The notes under the pieces were generated by a model, which was not told the origin of the DNA, ran no database searches, and was given only the letters and a program-made list of their open reading frames with translations. From positions 95,473 to 157,472 of the forward strand of contig JBBHKE010001434.1 in assembly GCA_037447655.1 (NCBI GenBank): a stretch of DNA of 62,000 bases, written 5' to 3'. Shown here piece after piece: positions 10,944 to 22,475 of the stretch. A program made the translations under genes and the position numbers. Source of the DNA: Zygnema cylindricum. Taxonomy: Eukaryota; Streptophyta; Zygnematophyceae; Zygnematales; Zygnemataceae. Every line of letters begins with the position of its first letter. The first letter of the stretch is position 1.

Positions 10944-12118
10944 GTTAGTGGGCCATTTCTTTTGTTCATCATTCTTTCTTTCGTCATTTTAGTTTTTTTA
11001 GCTATTTTTAGGGCTTTTTTGACTTGATAATGGTGAAAACATCCTACTATCCCACTGTGAGTGAGGATTTCCCTGTCTCAGTCAAGAAATTAACCCTCTA
11101 CAGTGTTTAAGGCCAAAACGAATGGAAAGTAGAGATTATCTTTCGTATAGAGGTTTTCTTGGTTTTTTAGGGTTCTATATGGTTTTTTAGGGTTTGTTTA
11201 TATATATATATATATTTTCAATTCTTATTCGGTTCTGAATGCCGCGGCTGATTTTTAAACTGTTTAAAATATTACTGCTAAGAAGAAAAACTGTTGGTGT
11301 CTTAAATGTTATTTTGTGGTTTAAGGCTAAAGAAAAACAACTAGCGATGTTATTAATGCTAATAGCAATTCTCTGTCCCTTCTTCTCTTTCTCCCTTCCC
11401 AATCCCTTTCTCCCTCGTCCCTCGCTCTCTCTCCGTCAATTCCGCCCTCTCTCTCTTCCTCGATGGTCACACTTTGGGCAGTACTCAATTCAGGTTACCT
11501 TGTACTTGAATGTGAAAAGTCACTATTGGAAAAGGAAAACTTGGACAGAAATCACCTATGTTGGTCTTTTTTATCCATTCATATAACGTTAGTCATATTG
11601 TTTGTTTATCCACAACGGTTGGCCATTGTAAAATGTGTAGTTAATTTATATTCATGCTAAATGTTTTGAGACCACAATACATACCTACTTGTAGATATGT
11701 GTACTTTCTTACTAGAATCCTTTTTTTTTATATGTATAAAGTAGAGTTTTGTGTTGTAACTCGATGATTTGCATTTATGGTTTCCGATTTTATACCTGCA
11801 AACCTGCGAAGCCCTAAAAAAATTATAGTTTCTGGAAAGGTTCAGGCATTTTGAAAAGGTTCTGGAAGTTGAATAGGGCATGAATACAATTCTATAACGA
11901 TGCAAGTTTTAATAACTTCAAAAGATGTGACCAAAACTAGTAATTTATTAAGGCTGACTTTGGTCAACTACAGGTCACTGTCCATTGTTATTAGTGTAAG
12001 TATACTATTAGTAGTGTAAGACCGTTTAGTATGAACTAATCTAAATTATGTTTTGTAACATGGGCTCATCATGGACCAAGCAAATAAACATTGTTGTTAC
12101 AATAATTTATTATTTTGG
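10944..12118. other. Intron 2 sequence left of copia I; no gene seen
   Basis: Ordinary AT-rich intron sequence shared with the right arm (34085-35273), with a short CT tract at about 11375-11460. No coding domain, RNA gene or repeat boundary was recognised. Confidence 0.55.
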
Positions 12119-13062
12119 GTCACATTTTGAGGCTTCTTCAACCATATGAGACCTTGCAAAAGTCAACTTAAACTGATTAATCTGAACACCTGACGATCTC
12201 AATTAATAGACGAAAATAATAATCACAAAGTTATGCTCCCCACATTGTGCATTTCTTAAACCGACTCAGAAAATGTACAGGTTTGATAATTTCCTTAAAG
12301 AGTTCCACTGTTTTGTATACACTAGCTTGTGTGCCTGCCTGAGTAGTACTTTGAATGTACCTAACTGTTTGATTGCACTTAGTCAGTCATTTCGAAGACT
12401 GTTCAACCGTACCTATCAGTCTTTAAGACCATTTATGACTCTTGTGCATGTTATCATTTTTTATAAAAATATAATGTTTGAGCCTTTATGAAAATCTCTT
12501 TAATAATTCTGTCTATTTTGCTTTTCTGCCTTAAATTGTTTGAAGAAATATATTTTGAAGCATTTTGACTAACTTAATGGGATCAAGGATGTTGTCACGG
12601 GCAGTATGTTTTAGCTATTGCATGTAAAATGCAAGGAAAGTGTGTTGATCAGCCTGATACGTGCTATTTTGATCAATCACATGCTCAATAGTTTTCCATA
12701 AATTTTTTCATGCGGATTTTTATGGGGTATGTACTGCTTGTACCTTTAATGATTAAGGAATATTTCATTTCAGTTCATACGTGGCGTGTTTGGATCCCGA
12801 TTTTGTACTTTGATGCTTATTTGTACCAAGGAATCTTCTTTTTCCTCGCTATTAGTGGTTAGCAGTTACGCTCCAATATTCATTATTCCTCTACATTCGG
12901 GTGGTTTGAGTCAATCTTGATAAGCAAGTAAAGCTTATGTATAGCTTCCATAACAATATTCCTCTTAAGCTTTAAAAGCTTTAGCCAAAAAGTCCACATG
13001 CTCTGCGACAAAACTCTAACTTAGAAGCTGGTAGAGATTTAGTTAACATATTAGCAATAATT

Positions 13063-13323
13063 TTAGCATCTGGTAGGTAACTTAACTTTAGAACTATAGC
13101 AAAAACCATTTCCCTCATAAAGTGTAGTCAAATGTTCATGTGCTTGCTCTTGAAGCGATGACTTAGGGTTGGTAGCAACCGATATAGGTGCTTCGTTGTT
13201 ACACGAAACAATTTGTGTTGGTGTGAACCTGAACTTTTCCAAAAACGCCTTGACCCTGGAGAATTCTTTCATACTTGAACTGGCTGCCATGTACTCCGCC
13301 TCCATTGTCGATTGAGAAGTCAC
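13063..13323 (-). pseudogene. Copia I RNase H remnant (left)
   Basis: Encodes QSTMEAEYMAAS, the second acidic motif region of copia RNase H, followed by a degenerated NQAPIS-like third motif (here NNEAPISVATNP). It is homologous to the copia A RNase H and to 32861-33130 in the right arm. Short and isolated by stops. Confidence 0.7.
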
Positions 13324-13868
13324 TTGTTGTAGCAGGTTCCTTGTCCAATCTGCAAGACATATCTTGTTGTTGACTCTTGCATATCTTGTTGTTGGATTTT
13401 TGCTAGGTATATTGCCATAACTAGCATCACTCTATCTCCCCATGTATTTACTTCATCTCCTCGTAGGTTCAGTCACAATTTTTTGGTTCCTAGCAAGTAT
13501 CGAAGAACCCTTTTAGTTGCTTCCCAGTCTGTCTTTTTCGGATTTTGTGTGTCTGGCCAAGTGCAGTTCATAAAGTAAATTAGTCTTCCTACCATTTGCC
13601 TCTACGAAATCTGAGACATAAACTCGTGCTCCCATAATTCCAAAGTGTCTACTACTAAGACTCCATATTCACAATCTTGTCCATCTAGTTTGTGTTTGAT
13701 TTTCATAGTGTAGCTGGCATTTGTCATCCCAAACTTTTTAAGCCTGTTCTGAATGGTTTCCTTTTGTGTTAATTGAACAGTTCTTCAATCTCTATTTCTC
13801 TCTACTTGTATGCCAAAGATGTACTTGGCCTCTCCCAAGTCTTTTATTTTTCACTCTTACCACTCTCT

Positions 13869-14543
13869 CTATTGACTTGCTAATGATGAGTCATCGACAT
13901 AAACTGCGATGAATATGACAACATCGTCAGATTTAGGGTTCATTACATACATCAAATGATCAGAGCTAATACTTGTAAAGCCCAACCGAGTTAAAAATTC
14001 ATCTAATTTTATATTCCATTTTCTAGGGGCTTGCTTTAGTTTATATAAAGATTTCAACAGTTTACAAACCAGATTCTCTTCCCTTCTTTCTCATAAATAT
14101 CTTGTTTTCGCATATATATCTCATCTTTTCACTCTCCATGTAAAAATGCCATCCTTACATCCATTTGATATATATCTGGATATTTTACTGTAAGCTTCCT
14201 TTACGGAAGCTAAGACTGAAAGTTGTTAGACAGGTGGGAAACGTACATACGTACAATCGGGAAAATGTTTCCTTAAAATCTATCCCTTCTTTTTGATTGA
14301 AAACCTTAATTACCACCCGTGCTTTATACCTTTCAATTGTATTATCTGGGTTAAGTTTGACCTTAAAACCCATTTACTCCCCATCGTTGTCCAATCCGAG
14401 GCAAGGTTTACGAGCTCCCATCTTTGGGCTTCCTTTATGGACTTCATCTCCTCATTATCTGCCGTTTTCCAATGTTCTACAACCCGGAAAGAAAAATCTC
14501 CTTGTGTGGTGATCGTATCTCTCGTGCTTGTCGAAAGTGCCAT
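13869..14543 (-). pseudogene. Copia I reverse transcriptase remnant (left)
   Basis: Two blocks with breaks between. The first (about 14185-14543) matches the start of the RT domain, DNEEMKSIKEAQRWELVNL and VKLNPDNTIERYKARV. The second (13869-14057) carries LYKLKQAPRKWNIKLDEFL and the catalytic YVDD. Gaps and stops separate the blocks. Nearest relative in the window is copia A. Confidence 0.7.
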
Positions 14544-14795
14544 TGTACTGTGAACTCCCCTTAATCTTGAACTCGTCCGTCGTCCTTTTGCAAAGTCTCA
14601 TTAGCTGTGTTTTCCAATTTCAGTTAGTAGTTGATTCTTCTCGTGCTCCTGATTTATTGAGTCTCTGTGTTCGTTTAAACTTCTTTGGTGTTGGGTTGAA
14701 GTTCCTCGATAGGAATTTCCTCATTTATCAAATCTTTGTTCGAAACAATTATTCACCTTCTATCGGCACAAATTGTTTTGCTCTTTTCTTCTTTT

Positions 14796-15005
14796 TTATT
14801 TTGGCAAGTTGAACACATCAATGGACTTTCCATTGTCTGTTACAAGTATGTTTCTAACTATCATTACTCTGCTTGTGATTATTGGGTTTTTGTAGGGAAC
14901 AAATACCTTGTTTCCCGTTGACTGATTTGCATATCCTACCAGAATGCGATGCAAGCCTTTTGGCTTTGGCTTCCACTTATGTGGATCATTGTGTAACACA
15001 AACAC
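14796..15005 (-). pseudogene. Copia I integrase C-terminal remnant (left)
   Basis: Contains the GLHRILVGYANQSTG segment corresponding to the F.GY....KGYR region after the copia integrase core, then VFVPYKNP. The core itself is fragmented at about 15100-15700. Confidence 0.6.
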
Positions 15006-16677
15006 TTTACATTAGAATACTCACAATCGTTCTCCTAGTTTCCTTCTCATTCACATCTCAAAAGGAGTTTTATCTTTAACTGGCCTAACTTCTGTCCTAT
15101 TTTTCACATAGCAAGGGCAGTCCATTCCTTGGCTCAAAACTTTAGGTCAATATCTTTATCAGCCAACATTGTTCTAGCAGTCTCAATCAAGTTCATATTT
15201 ACTCTCTCAGCTACACCATTTTGCTCAGGGCAGTAAGGGAGTGTTAGCTGATGTGAGATGCCACTGCCTTTGAGAAAGCCAAAATAATTATTCAACTCAT
15301 ATTCCCCACCATTGTCTAATCGAAGTGTGAGTATGAAAACTCCGTGGAGGTTTTAAGACCAAGCTTTAAGTTCTTTAAATCTACTTAGTGTACCTCCTTT
15401 TCATTCTTTAAGAAATAGATTTTGGTTGATCTAGTGTCAGCATGTACTTCACCCCTCCTATAGATGGTATCCTAGTAGGTCCTTAAACAATTTTGAATGA
15501 ATTAGTTCTAGTACGTGGTTGGCTCTATGACTGGTTTTTGACGAAGGCAGCTTGTGGATTTTATTCAAGGCACAACCATCACAATATCAGAGGTTGACTT
15601 ACTCGAGAGGATGAATCCTTCGATCATTTACTTGTCAACCATTTTTTTCTAATTTGTCATCATGGACGTGCCTTAGTCTTTTATGCCATATATCATTGTC
15701 AGAAATAACACCAGAATACAAATCTGCACTTTCCATTTCATCTTTTATCAAGATGTAACCTGAACATATTGTTTGCACCCCTATTCTTGTGGCTGCTACT
15801 TACCCATCTTTTTTAATCACTTTCCTTTCTCAAAAACAATATTGAATCCTCAATTTTGAATCCTTTCTTCTACACAAAGGAGGTTGAAAACAAATTCTTT
15901 TAAAACCGTGGCACCAGCAATACATCAATTAGAGTTTTTCTCATAGTTTTTCCGTTAATGTCAAGCATGAGGGAGGCTCTCCCTTTTGCATGGGACTTCA
16001 CACAAGTTCCATTCTCGAAATGGGATTTGTGGGTGGAGTGGATTGAAGGTATTCAAAGAGTTGACGATTTTGTTACATGTGAGTTGATGTTGGTCTACCG
16101 GTCACCGCCTTCCGTTGCATGCGTTAGCACTAAGTTATCGTCAGCTGGCGTTTTCGGAAAGATGCGGACATTCTCAAATTTCTATAACCTCACATTTTGA
16201 GGCTTTTTCAACCATAGGCTTCTTCAGCCATAGAAGACATTGCAGAAGTCAATTCAAACAGTTAACTTAGTATAGGCAGATGTCAAGTAACAGACGGAAA
16301 TAAGATTCAAAAAATTATGTTCCCTCAACGTTGCACATAGTTCATCTTTTAAACTGACTAAAAAAATGTACAAGCTTGATAATTTAAGAGTTTTACTCTC
16401 TCTTATACACTAGCCTGTCTTTCCTATGGTGTTCACTTAGACATAGTCTATTTTGGACTTTTAATGAAAAAGTAATCTTTCATGTCAATTCATATTTGTC
16501 GTTTTTGCATCCCCGTTTTGTACTTTGATGTTTATTTGTAACTTTTGATTTCTTAAAGGAATCTTCCTGTCCCACACTATTAGTGGCTGGTAATCAAGAC
16601 CATTTTTCTATTATTTCTCTAAGTTCTGGTGTTCTCTGTCTATCTAGGTTTGCCGGGAAAGCTTACAAAAGCTTACA

Positions 16678-16903
16678 TAAAAACAAAAAGACACTATTGC
16701 CCTTGTGTTTGTGTTATCAAAAACTTAACTCTCTTGGTTATCATGCTTGCAAATCTTTTTCCAATGGACATTTGATTCTGTTTCCCGCTTTCTCCCATTT
16801 CTTTTTTCTTTTCTTTTTACCTTTTTATGTGACTGCCTCTGATCTTGTTTTACCTAGGTTTTTTTTTCTTATTCTTTTTATTTCTCATTCTTTTGGGAAA
16901 CAG
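16678..16903. other. Intron 2 sequence right of copia I; no gene seen
   Basis: T-rich intron sequence up to the exon 3 acceptor. It is shared with the right arm (29308-29529). Reading frames here are not supported as coding. Confidence 0.5.
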
Positions 16904-17856
16904 GCAAATATTTTGGTTTTAGGCCGTTTGCGTCATCCAAATCTTGTTCAAATGTTCGGTTATTGTGTCGATCAAGGAGAATGTTTACTGATGTACGAGT
17001 TTCTTGCACGAGGCAGTGTGGATGACTATCTCTTCAGTAAGTATCACGGGGAAAAATAAATGGAAAAGAAAGAAAAAAGCTAACAAATTCTTGAAAAAGA
17101 TCAAAAACCCAAAAAGTGTAAAAATCCTCAACCAAAGATCCTTAAGATCGTCGATCCTCAATCTTTAATCTTTAATCCTTAGATTCTTTTTGTTGTGAGT
17201 TTCAGAACCTAAATGTTTTTTATCAGTCACTGTTCGTTTCCTTTTGATTTTGGTTTGATGTGTTCTCATGGAAGTTAGATTTTTTTCTTAAAAATATTTA
17301 AAAAGACCGCATTACCCTAAAATTTTGAAAATTCCAAAAGACCCTAAGAGACTCTAAAAATTCTTCAAAAAACACTAAAGCCCATCACTATGATGTAGAA
17401 GGATGATTAGTATTACCAGATAAAGTTGGGATCGAGGTTAACACTATTGAGGGGAATGTACTTTCTTTTCCTGTTCTTTGGTTCTGTAAATGTGCATTTA
17501 TGATATGCAAATTATTTCTTTACTTTTTCATGAGATAGAAATCCTGAGTATCCACAACCTGATCTTCTACTCCTACTTGTCTTTGAAAACCGTAAAAAAC
17601 CCTCAAACCCTGAAAACTCTGAATATGTGTATTTTCCTAATGCTTTGTGTTTGTTCTTTTTCCAGGAGAGAGAAATCCTGAGGATCCCAAACATGATTTT
17701 CTAACCCCACTTTCTTTGAACACTCGACTTAGAATTGCCTTAGGTGCCGCTGAAGGGCTTGCATTTTTACATGAGACCTATGTTGTTCATTGTAATTTCG
17801 GAGCCCGAAATATTTTCTTGGATGAGGTAAGAATGCAACATAGACATGTGTGTTAT

Positions 17857-18275
17857 AAAATGTTTGTTTCTCTCTCCCATTCCTTTCTCTTTCTTTTTCT
17901 CTCTCTTTCTTGCTCTCTCTCTTCTCTATCTATCCATCTCTCTCCATCCGTCTCCATCTCTCTCACTCCATCTCTAACTCTCTCCATCTCTCTCTCTCCA
18001 TCTTTCTCCTTCTCTCTCCATCTCTATCCATCACTTTCCATCCGTGTCCATCTCTCCTCATATCTCTCCCTCACTCTCAAGCATTATCTTCCCCTCTCCT
18101 TCATCTTCCCTCTCTTGATCTCTCTCCCTCTCTCCCTCTCTCTCTATCTCTCTCCATCTCTCTTTTCTCCATCACTCTCCCCATCTCTCTGTCGCTTTCC
18201 ATCTCTCTCTCCGCCTCTCTCTATAGCTCTCTCTCCATCTATCTTTCCATCTCTCCCTCTACCTCTCTCTAGAGA
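17857..18275 (+). repeat. CT/CCATCT simple repeat in intron 4 of unit 2, at the arm end
   Basis: About 420 bases of CTCTCC and CCATCTCT units directly after exon 4. This is where the left arm of the inverted duplication ends and copia B begins. The mirror tract is the GA-rich region 27530-28340. Confidence 0.85.
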
Positions 18276-18534
18276 TAGGAGTATTAATTTGTGGGGCGAT
18301 GCGATTTTGACGGCGAATTGTATTTGCAATCGGAGGATTACATTGGTTTCGGGTGATAAAACACCGTACGAATTGTGGTATGGCCAAAAACCTACTCTCC
18401 ACCACATTCGGATTTGGGGATGTCGTGCATCGGTTTATATTCAGGCACAAAAGAGAGAGGGTAAGTTTGCATCGAGGAGTTGGAGTGGTTTTTTCGTTGG
18501 ATATAGTGAGAAAGGGACATTCTTTTATCGAGGG
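18276..18534 (+). pseudogene. Detached copia B integrase fragment (direct repeat of 20150-20390)
   Basis: About 250 bp nearly identical to the integrase C-terminal region inside copia B further right (both read NLWGDAILTAN, TPYELWYG, HIRIWGCRASVYIQAQKR and FFVGYSEKG). It joins the RLCK intron CT tract on the left and gag on the right, so integrase sequence sits upstream of gag. The long ORF through the RLCK exon, CT tract and this fragment is a chance fusion. Confidence 0.8.
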
Positions 18535-19412
18535 ATTCGAACACTTTGGATTCGATTATCACTTTCCTCAAATCCACCGAGGCGAATCGTCCGAGTTCAT
18601 CGAGGGGACCCCAACCGACCGGTTCCCTCAATGCGACGACACCGGAAACGCCCGATCTAAATTATATTCGGGGAAGAGGAGGTAGAAAAGGTGGAAATCC
18701 GAGAGGAAGAGGGGGAAGAGGACACGAAAGGGCCGGGAGATCTCCTTCCCAACCCGGATATTCAGATCTAACCAATATTGCTTGCTTTCAGTGCGGCAAA
18801 CTTGGTCACATGGCGGCTTCTTGCCCGGACAAGGAGCGTCAATGCCATTTTTGCGGGAAATGGGGCCATATTAGCCCCCAATGTTATTCAAAGGCTGAAA
18901 ATGGAGGAGCGGGCGGTAGAGGAGGCGGCGGCGGTAGAGGAAACGGCGGCGGTAGAGGAGACGGCGGCGGTCGATACGGTGGACGCGGTGGCGGTCGTCT
19001 TGGCGGCCGCGGTGGTCGTGGAGGCCGCCATGGAAGAGGAGGAGGACACTTTATGGGTGACGATTACTTTGAGGGAGGCGACGAAGCGCAAATATTTTCC
19101 GCCCTTAACCTGTCGCTTGATCTTTTGGCAGGTTCTACGTTACACAAAAAAGAGTGGATTATTGACCCAGGAGTGTCACATCACGTTTGTACCGACGCTT
19201 CACTCTTTGACAATTTTTGCGAACTCACGGTACCAAAACGAATCACTGTCGCTAGTGGACAAGTGATTTCGATAAGTACCGTGGGTACTGTACGGTTGGA
19301 TTTACCAAGTTTAGACTCACGTGGGGTAGAAAAAGTTACGCAAACTCAGTTAACTAATGTTTTGTACTTACCTGAAGGTTCAGTGAACCTTCTCAGTGTA
19401 CCGCAGATTTAA
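18535..19412 (+). pseudogene. Copia B gag (C-terminal part) and protease
   Basis: The reading frame opens near 18546 with DSIITFLKSTEANR, a gag C-terminal segment. An RG-rich stretch follows, then two CCHC knuckles (CFQCGKLGHMAASC and CHFCGKWGHISPQC), then a long Gly/Arg region (about 18897-19050) of RGG type, then the aspartic protease. The protease motif reads WIIDPGVSHHVC where D-S/T-G-A is expected, so the catalytic site looks damaged. A TAA at 19410-19412 interrupts the frame, which continues in the same phase into integrase. Gag binds and packages element RNA; twin knuckles plus an RGG box would suit nucleic-acid binding. The N-terminus is missing because of the upstream rearrangement. 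Confidence 0.8.
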
Positions 19413-20804
19413 AGAGCGGGCGGCGGTATACTTGCGTACGGAGATTCCACAATTAAAATTGTACGATCTGATGGTGTACAAATAGGTGAAGGAGAGGTCA
19501 CGGATTTTATGCATAGTCGACTAAAATGGCGTGGGCCGAAATCCCAACCAATTTCTAATGGCGTTATTTCGCAAATTTCAGAATTGAAAGGTGATACAAC
19601 CTTGTGGCACCATCGAATGTGTCACACATCGGAGACAAGTTTAAGACGGATGATGAAAAATGGAAGCGTAAAGGGATTAGACTTGGCGTCGGGAGAGAAA
19701 ATAAACGGATGTGAGGGGTGTAGTAAGGGGAGACAAATCCGAAAGCTGCATCCGGCTAAGGATCCGATGCATCGATCTAGGCATTCGCTTGATCTTGTGC
19801 ATATTGATTTATGCGGGGACATGAAACCGGAGACGATCGGTGGAAACAAATATATCATGGTGGTGGTGGACAACTTTTCTCGCTTCACATGGGTAATATT
19901 ACTAAAACACAAATCCGAAGCATTTTCACGTTTTCAGGAGTGGCATGTGATGGCCGAAAGGCAATGTGAGAGAAAGTTAAAATCTATTAGATCAGATAAT
20001 GGAGGGGAATTTCTTGCTTTTGATCCTTATTGTAAAGAGTGGGGAATTTCTCACCAATATACCGCATTTTACTCACCGGAATCAAATGGCGTTGCGGAAA
20101 GGAAGAACCGCACTCTTCAAGAGATGGTACGATCCATGGTACATGGATCCGGGAGGAGTATTAATTTGTGGGGCGATGCGATTTTGACGGCGAATTATAT
20201 TTGCAATCGGAGGATTACATCGGTTTCGGGTGATAAAACTCCGTACGAATTGTGGTATGGCCGAAAACCTACTCTCCACCACATTCGGATTTGGGGATGT
20301 CGTGCATCGGTTTATATTCAAGCACAAAAGAGAAAGGGTAAGTTTGCATCGAGGAGTTGGAGTGGTTTTTTCGTTGGATATAGTGAGAAAGGAAGTCTTT
20401 ATAGAGTATATGACCCGATTCGAAATATCATCGAGGAATCGAGGAATGTGGATTTTCACGAGGACTTATTATCCACAATCTCTCCATCTACTAAGCGACA
20501 TTCGAATCTTGACTTTCATGAAGAATTTGAAATCGGTGATCTTAACAATATTGAGGGTTCGGATTCGGAAATTGATCCGGAATCCACCTCCAATGTTAAA
20601 AAGGGGAAAGGTAAAATTATGGAGAATTTAAATTTTGGTAACATTGGTGGGGATTCTCGAAACGAAAATTCCCGAATGTCTTCGGACACGAGGAAATCTT
20701 CGTCTTCTAAATCAAGTAAACCGAATATTATTGAGGAGGAACCGGCGAGGGAGGAGAAAGAATTTGAGCCGAGGAGGAGTATGCGAGAAAATAGGGGTAA
20801 GTAA
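19413..20804 (+). pseudogene. Copia B integrase
   Basis: After the TAA the same frame gives the zinc-binding pre-integrase (LWHHRMCHTSETSLRRMM, then C..C in GCEGCSKGRQ) and the core with the D, D, E residues visible in HIDLCGD, RSDNGGEF and SPESNGVAERKNR. The GSLYRVYDP and YSEKG region follows, then a charged linker to a TAA at 20802-20804. Open ORF from 19509. Integrase would insert the cDNA. The catalytic triad is intact in this segment although the whole polyprotein is broken. Part of it is duplicated at 18276-18534. Confidence 0.85.
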
Positions 20805-22307
20805 CCGGCTCGTCTTTCTTTTGATGGTAAGGGGAATGTGGAAAATTCATATTATTTCGTTTCGGCGGAGAAGGAGGATGATTTTCTTTTATAGCAATCA
20901 TTATGCAAAAATAAGCCGTGGGATCCGCAATCGTATATGGAAGCACGAAAATCATGCAATCGGGAGAAGCATTGGAAACCGGCGTGGGAAAGAGAACTTC
21001 AATCTATTATCGACAACCAAACATTTGAGGAGGTAAGCTTACCGGAGGGTAAAAAGGCTATTGATGCAAAATGTATTTTTAAAACCAAAACTAGTGCATC
21101 GGGGGAAGTAGTAAAACATAAGGCTTGGTTAGTTTGCAAGGGCTTTCAACAAAGGGAGTTGATAGATTATACAGAGACATATGCACCGGTAGTGAAGTTT
21201 GATTCATTGAGGATGATTATTGTTATTGCCGCTGCCGACAAAAAGCAAATTCACCAAATGGAAGTAGAGACGGCGTTCATGAATGGTGACTTAGAGGAGT
21301 ATGTCTATATGACAGTTCCGGAGGGAGTAGTGTCAAAAGAGGGGAAGGTATGGCGGCTGCGAAAGTCCTTGTACGGACTAAAACAGGCACCGCGGACTTG
21401 GTATTTACGATTACACAAGGTCCTTACCGAATTTTGATTCGTCCAAACAGTTTCATACTCTGGAGTTTACGTAAAAGGTAAGGGGGAGGATCAAATTGTA
21501 TTTTCTGTCTATGTGGATGATTTCTTGATGATATGTAACAAGTTGACGCGAATTGCGGAAGTGAAAGAGTACCTACGTCTACATTTAAAGTCATAGATTT
21601 GGGGGACGTACGATATATTCTTGGAGTGGAAGTTTTGAGGTACAATAATGGGGATATTAAATTGTCGCAAGCGCAATATTGCAAAGAAGTACTAACAAAA
21701 TTTGCTATGTTGGATTCTAAGCTTGTTTTGACACCACTAGACTCCAAACTTCAATATCGCAAATTTGTGGAAGAGGAAAACTGTCCACGTGCCCTATCGT
21801 GAGGCCGTTGGAAGTTTAATGTATTTAAGTGTGGCCACGCGATCGGATATTTCAACCGCAGTTTCTGTCGTGAGTTGATTTTGTCACGCTCCTAAAAAGA
21901 TACATTGGGAGGCCATGAAGAGGATATTTCGTTACCTTGCAGGTACGGTCGAGATTGGTTTATTGTTTCGATCAGGACGGACATCTTTAGAGTGCGTGGG
22001 ATGTTGTGACGCAGATTGGGGTGGAGATTTTGACACAGGGAAGTCAACGTCTGGATATGCTTTTGTTTTTGGCGGCGCGACAGTTTATAAGAGTTCGCGA
22101 CTCCAGCCAACTGTTGCTTTAAGTTCAACCGAAGCAAAATACATGGCGGCGTGTCACACATCTAAAGTGTCGATTTGGATTAAGGAACTACTTGGAGAAT
22201 TGGGGATTTCAATTGGCTGTATGGAAATATTTTCTGACAGCATGAGTTCGATGGCATTGGTGAATAATCATGTCTTTCACAAAAGGACAAAACATATTAA
22301 GATTTAG
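20805..22307 (+). pseudogene. Copia B reverse transcriptase and RNase H
   Basis: RT starts with WERELQSIIDNQTFEEVSLP (from about 20937), with QMEVETAFMNGDLEEYVYM and SLYGLKQAPRTWY. A TGA near 21435 interrupts, then VYVDDFLMI (about 21508) supplies the catalytic YVDD. A frameshift near 21590 and another near 21795 lead into RNase H (SDISTAVSVVS, CDADWGGDFDTGKSTSGY, SSTEAKYMAA, SDSMSSMALVNN). The RNase H acidic residues are mostly present. The frame ends with a stop at 22305-22307 and continues in decayed form to about 22450. No part is translatable as one protein. Confidence 0.85.
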
Positions 22308-22464
22308 TTGCACTTTGTACGCGATTTGGTCACGACAAAGGAAGTTGAGTTTTTGTATGTTTCGACGTTGGAGGAAGCCGCGGATATGTTGATGAAAGCC
22401 GCGGCTCATGATGTACTTTTGAGGGGGAGACCGAAATTAGGGTTGATGTGATAATTGAAAGTTT

Positions 22465-22475
22465 GAGAGGGGGAT
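22465..22475 (+). other. Copia B polypurine tract
   Basis: GAGAGGGGGAT directly before the TG of the 3' LTR, the usual plus-strand primer position in LTR retrotransposons. Confidence 0.75.

Larger units (their letters stand above)
12119..16677 (-). mobile_element. Copia I, left copy: decayed Ty1/copia element in RLCK intron 2
   Basis: LTR-flanked element on the strand opposite to the host gene. The 3' LTR is about 12119-12955 (minus-strand start TGTTATGGAAGC) and the shorter 5' LTR about 16187-16677. On the minus strand the internal order is protease remnant, integrase with a readable PEQNG-type segment near 15200-15240, integrase C-terminus (14796-15005), RT start (14185-14543, related to copia A), RT with YVDD (13869-14057) and RNase H (13063-13323). 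Stops and frameshifts are frequent. The gag region is essentially missing between the 5' LTR and the protease. The same insertion is in unit 3, so it predates the inverted duplication. Confidence 0.75.
9166..17826 (+). pseudogene. RLCK unit 2, exons 1-4 (N-terminus to catalytic loop), pseudogene
   Basis: Exons: 9166-9235 (MGYFFPKPISHSPPE..., proline-rich N-terminus), 10750-10943 (glycine loop LGEGWSGKVYK and AVK lysine), 16904-17036 (GRLRHPNLVQMFGYC, subdomains IV-V) and 17666-17826 (LNTRLRIALGAAEGLAFLH, then HCNFGARNIFLDE where active kinases have HRD.K..N). All junctions are GT-AG and lengths (70, 194, 133, 161 nt) are identical to unit 3, keeping phase. Exon 2 has an in-frame TAG right after the AVK lysine (10902-10904), and MGC of unit 3 is MGY here, which would remove the likely palmitoylation cysteine. 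The catalytic loop has lost Asp and Lys. No exon 5 or 6 follows: the gene is cut in intron 4 by a CT tract and copia B. Plant RLCK-VII proteins act at the plasma membrane in immune signalling; this copy is dead. Confidence 0.8.

Noticed and set aside
17647-18660. 337-codon ORF joining an RLCK exon to integrase
   Set aside because: It crosses a splice donor, a CT microsatellite and a copia fragment by chance. No sign of a real fusion gene.
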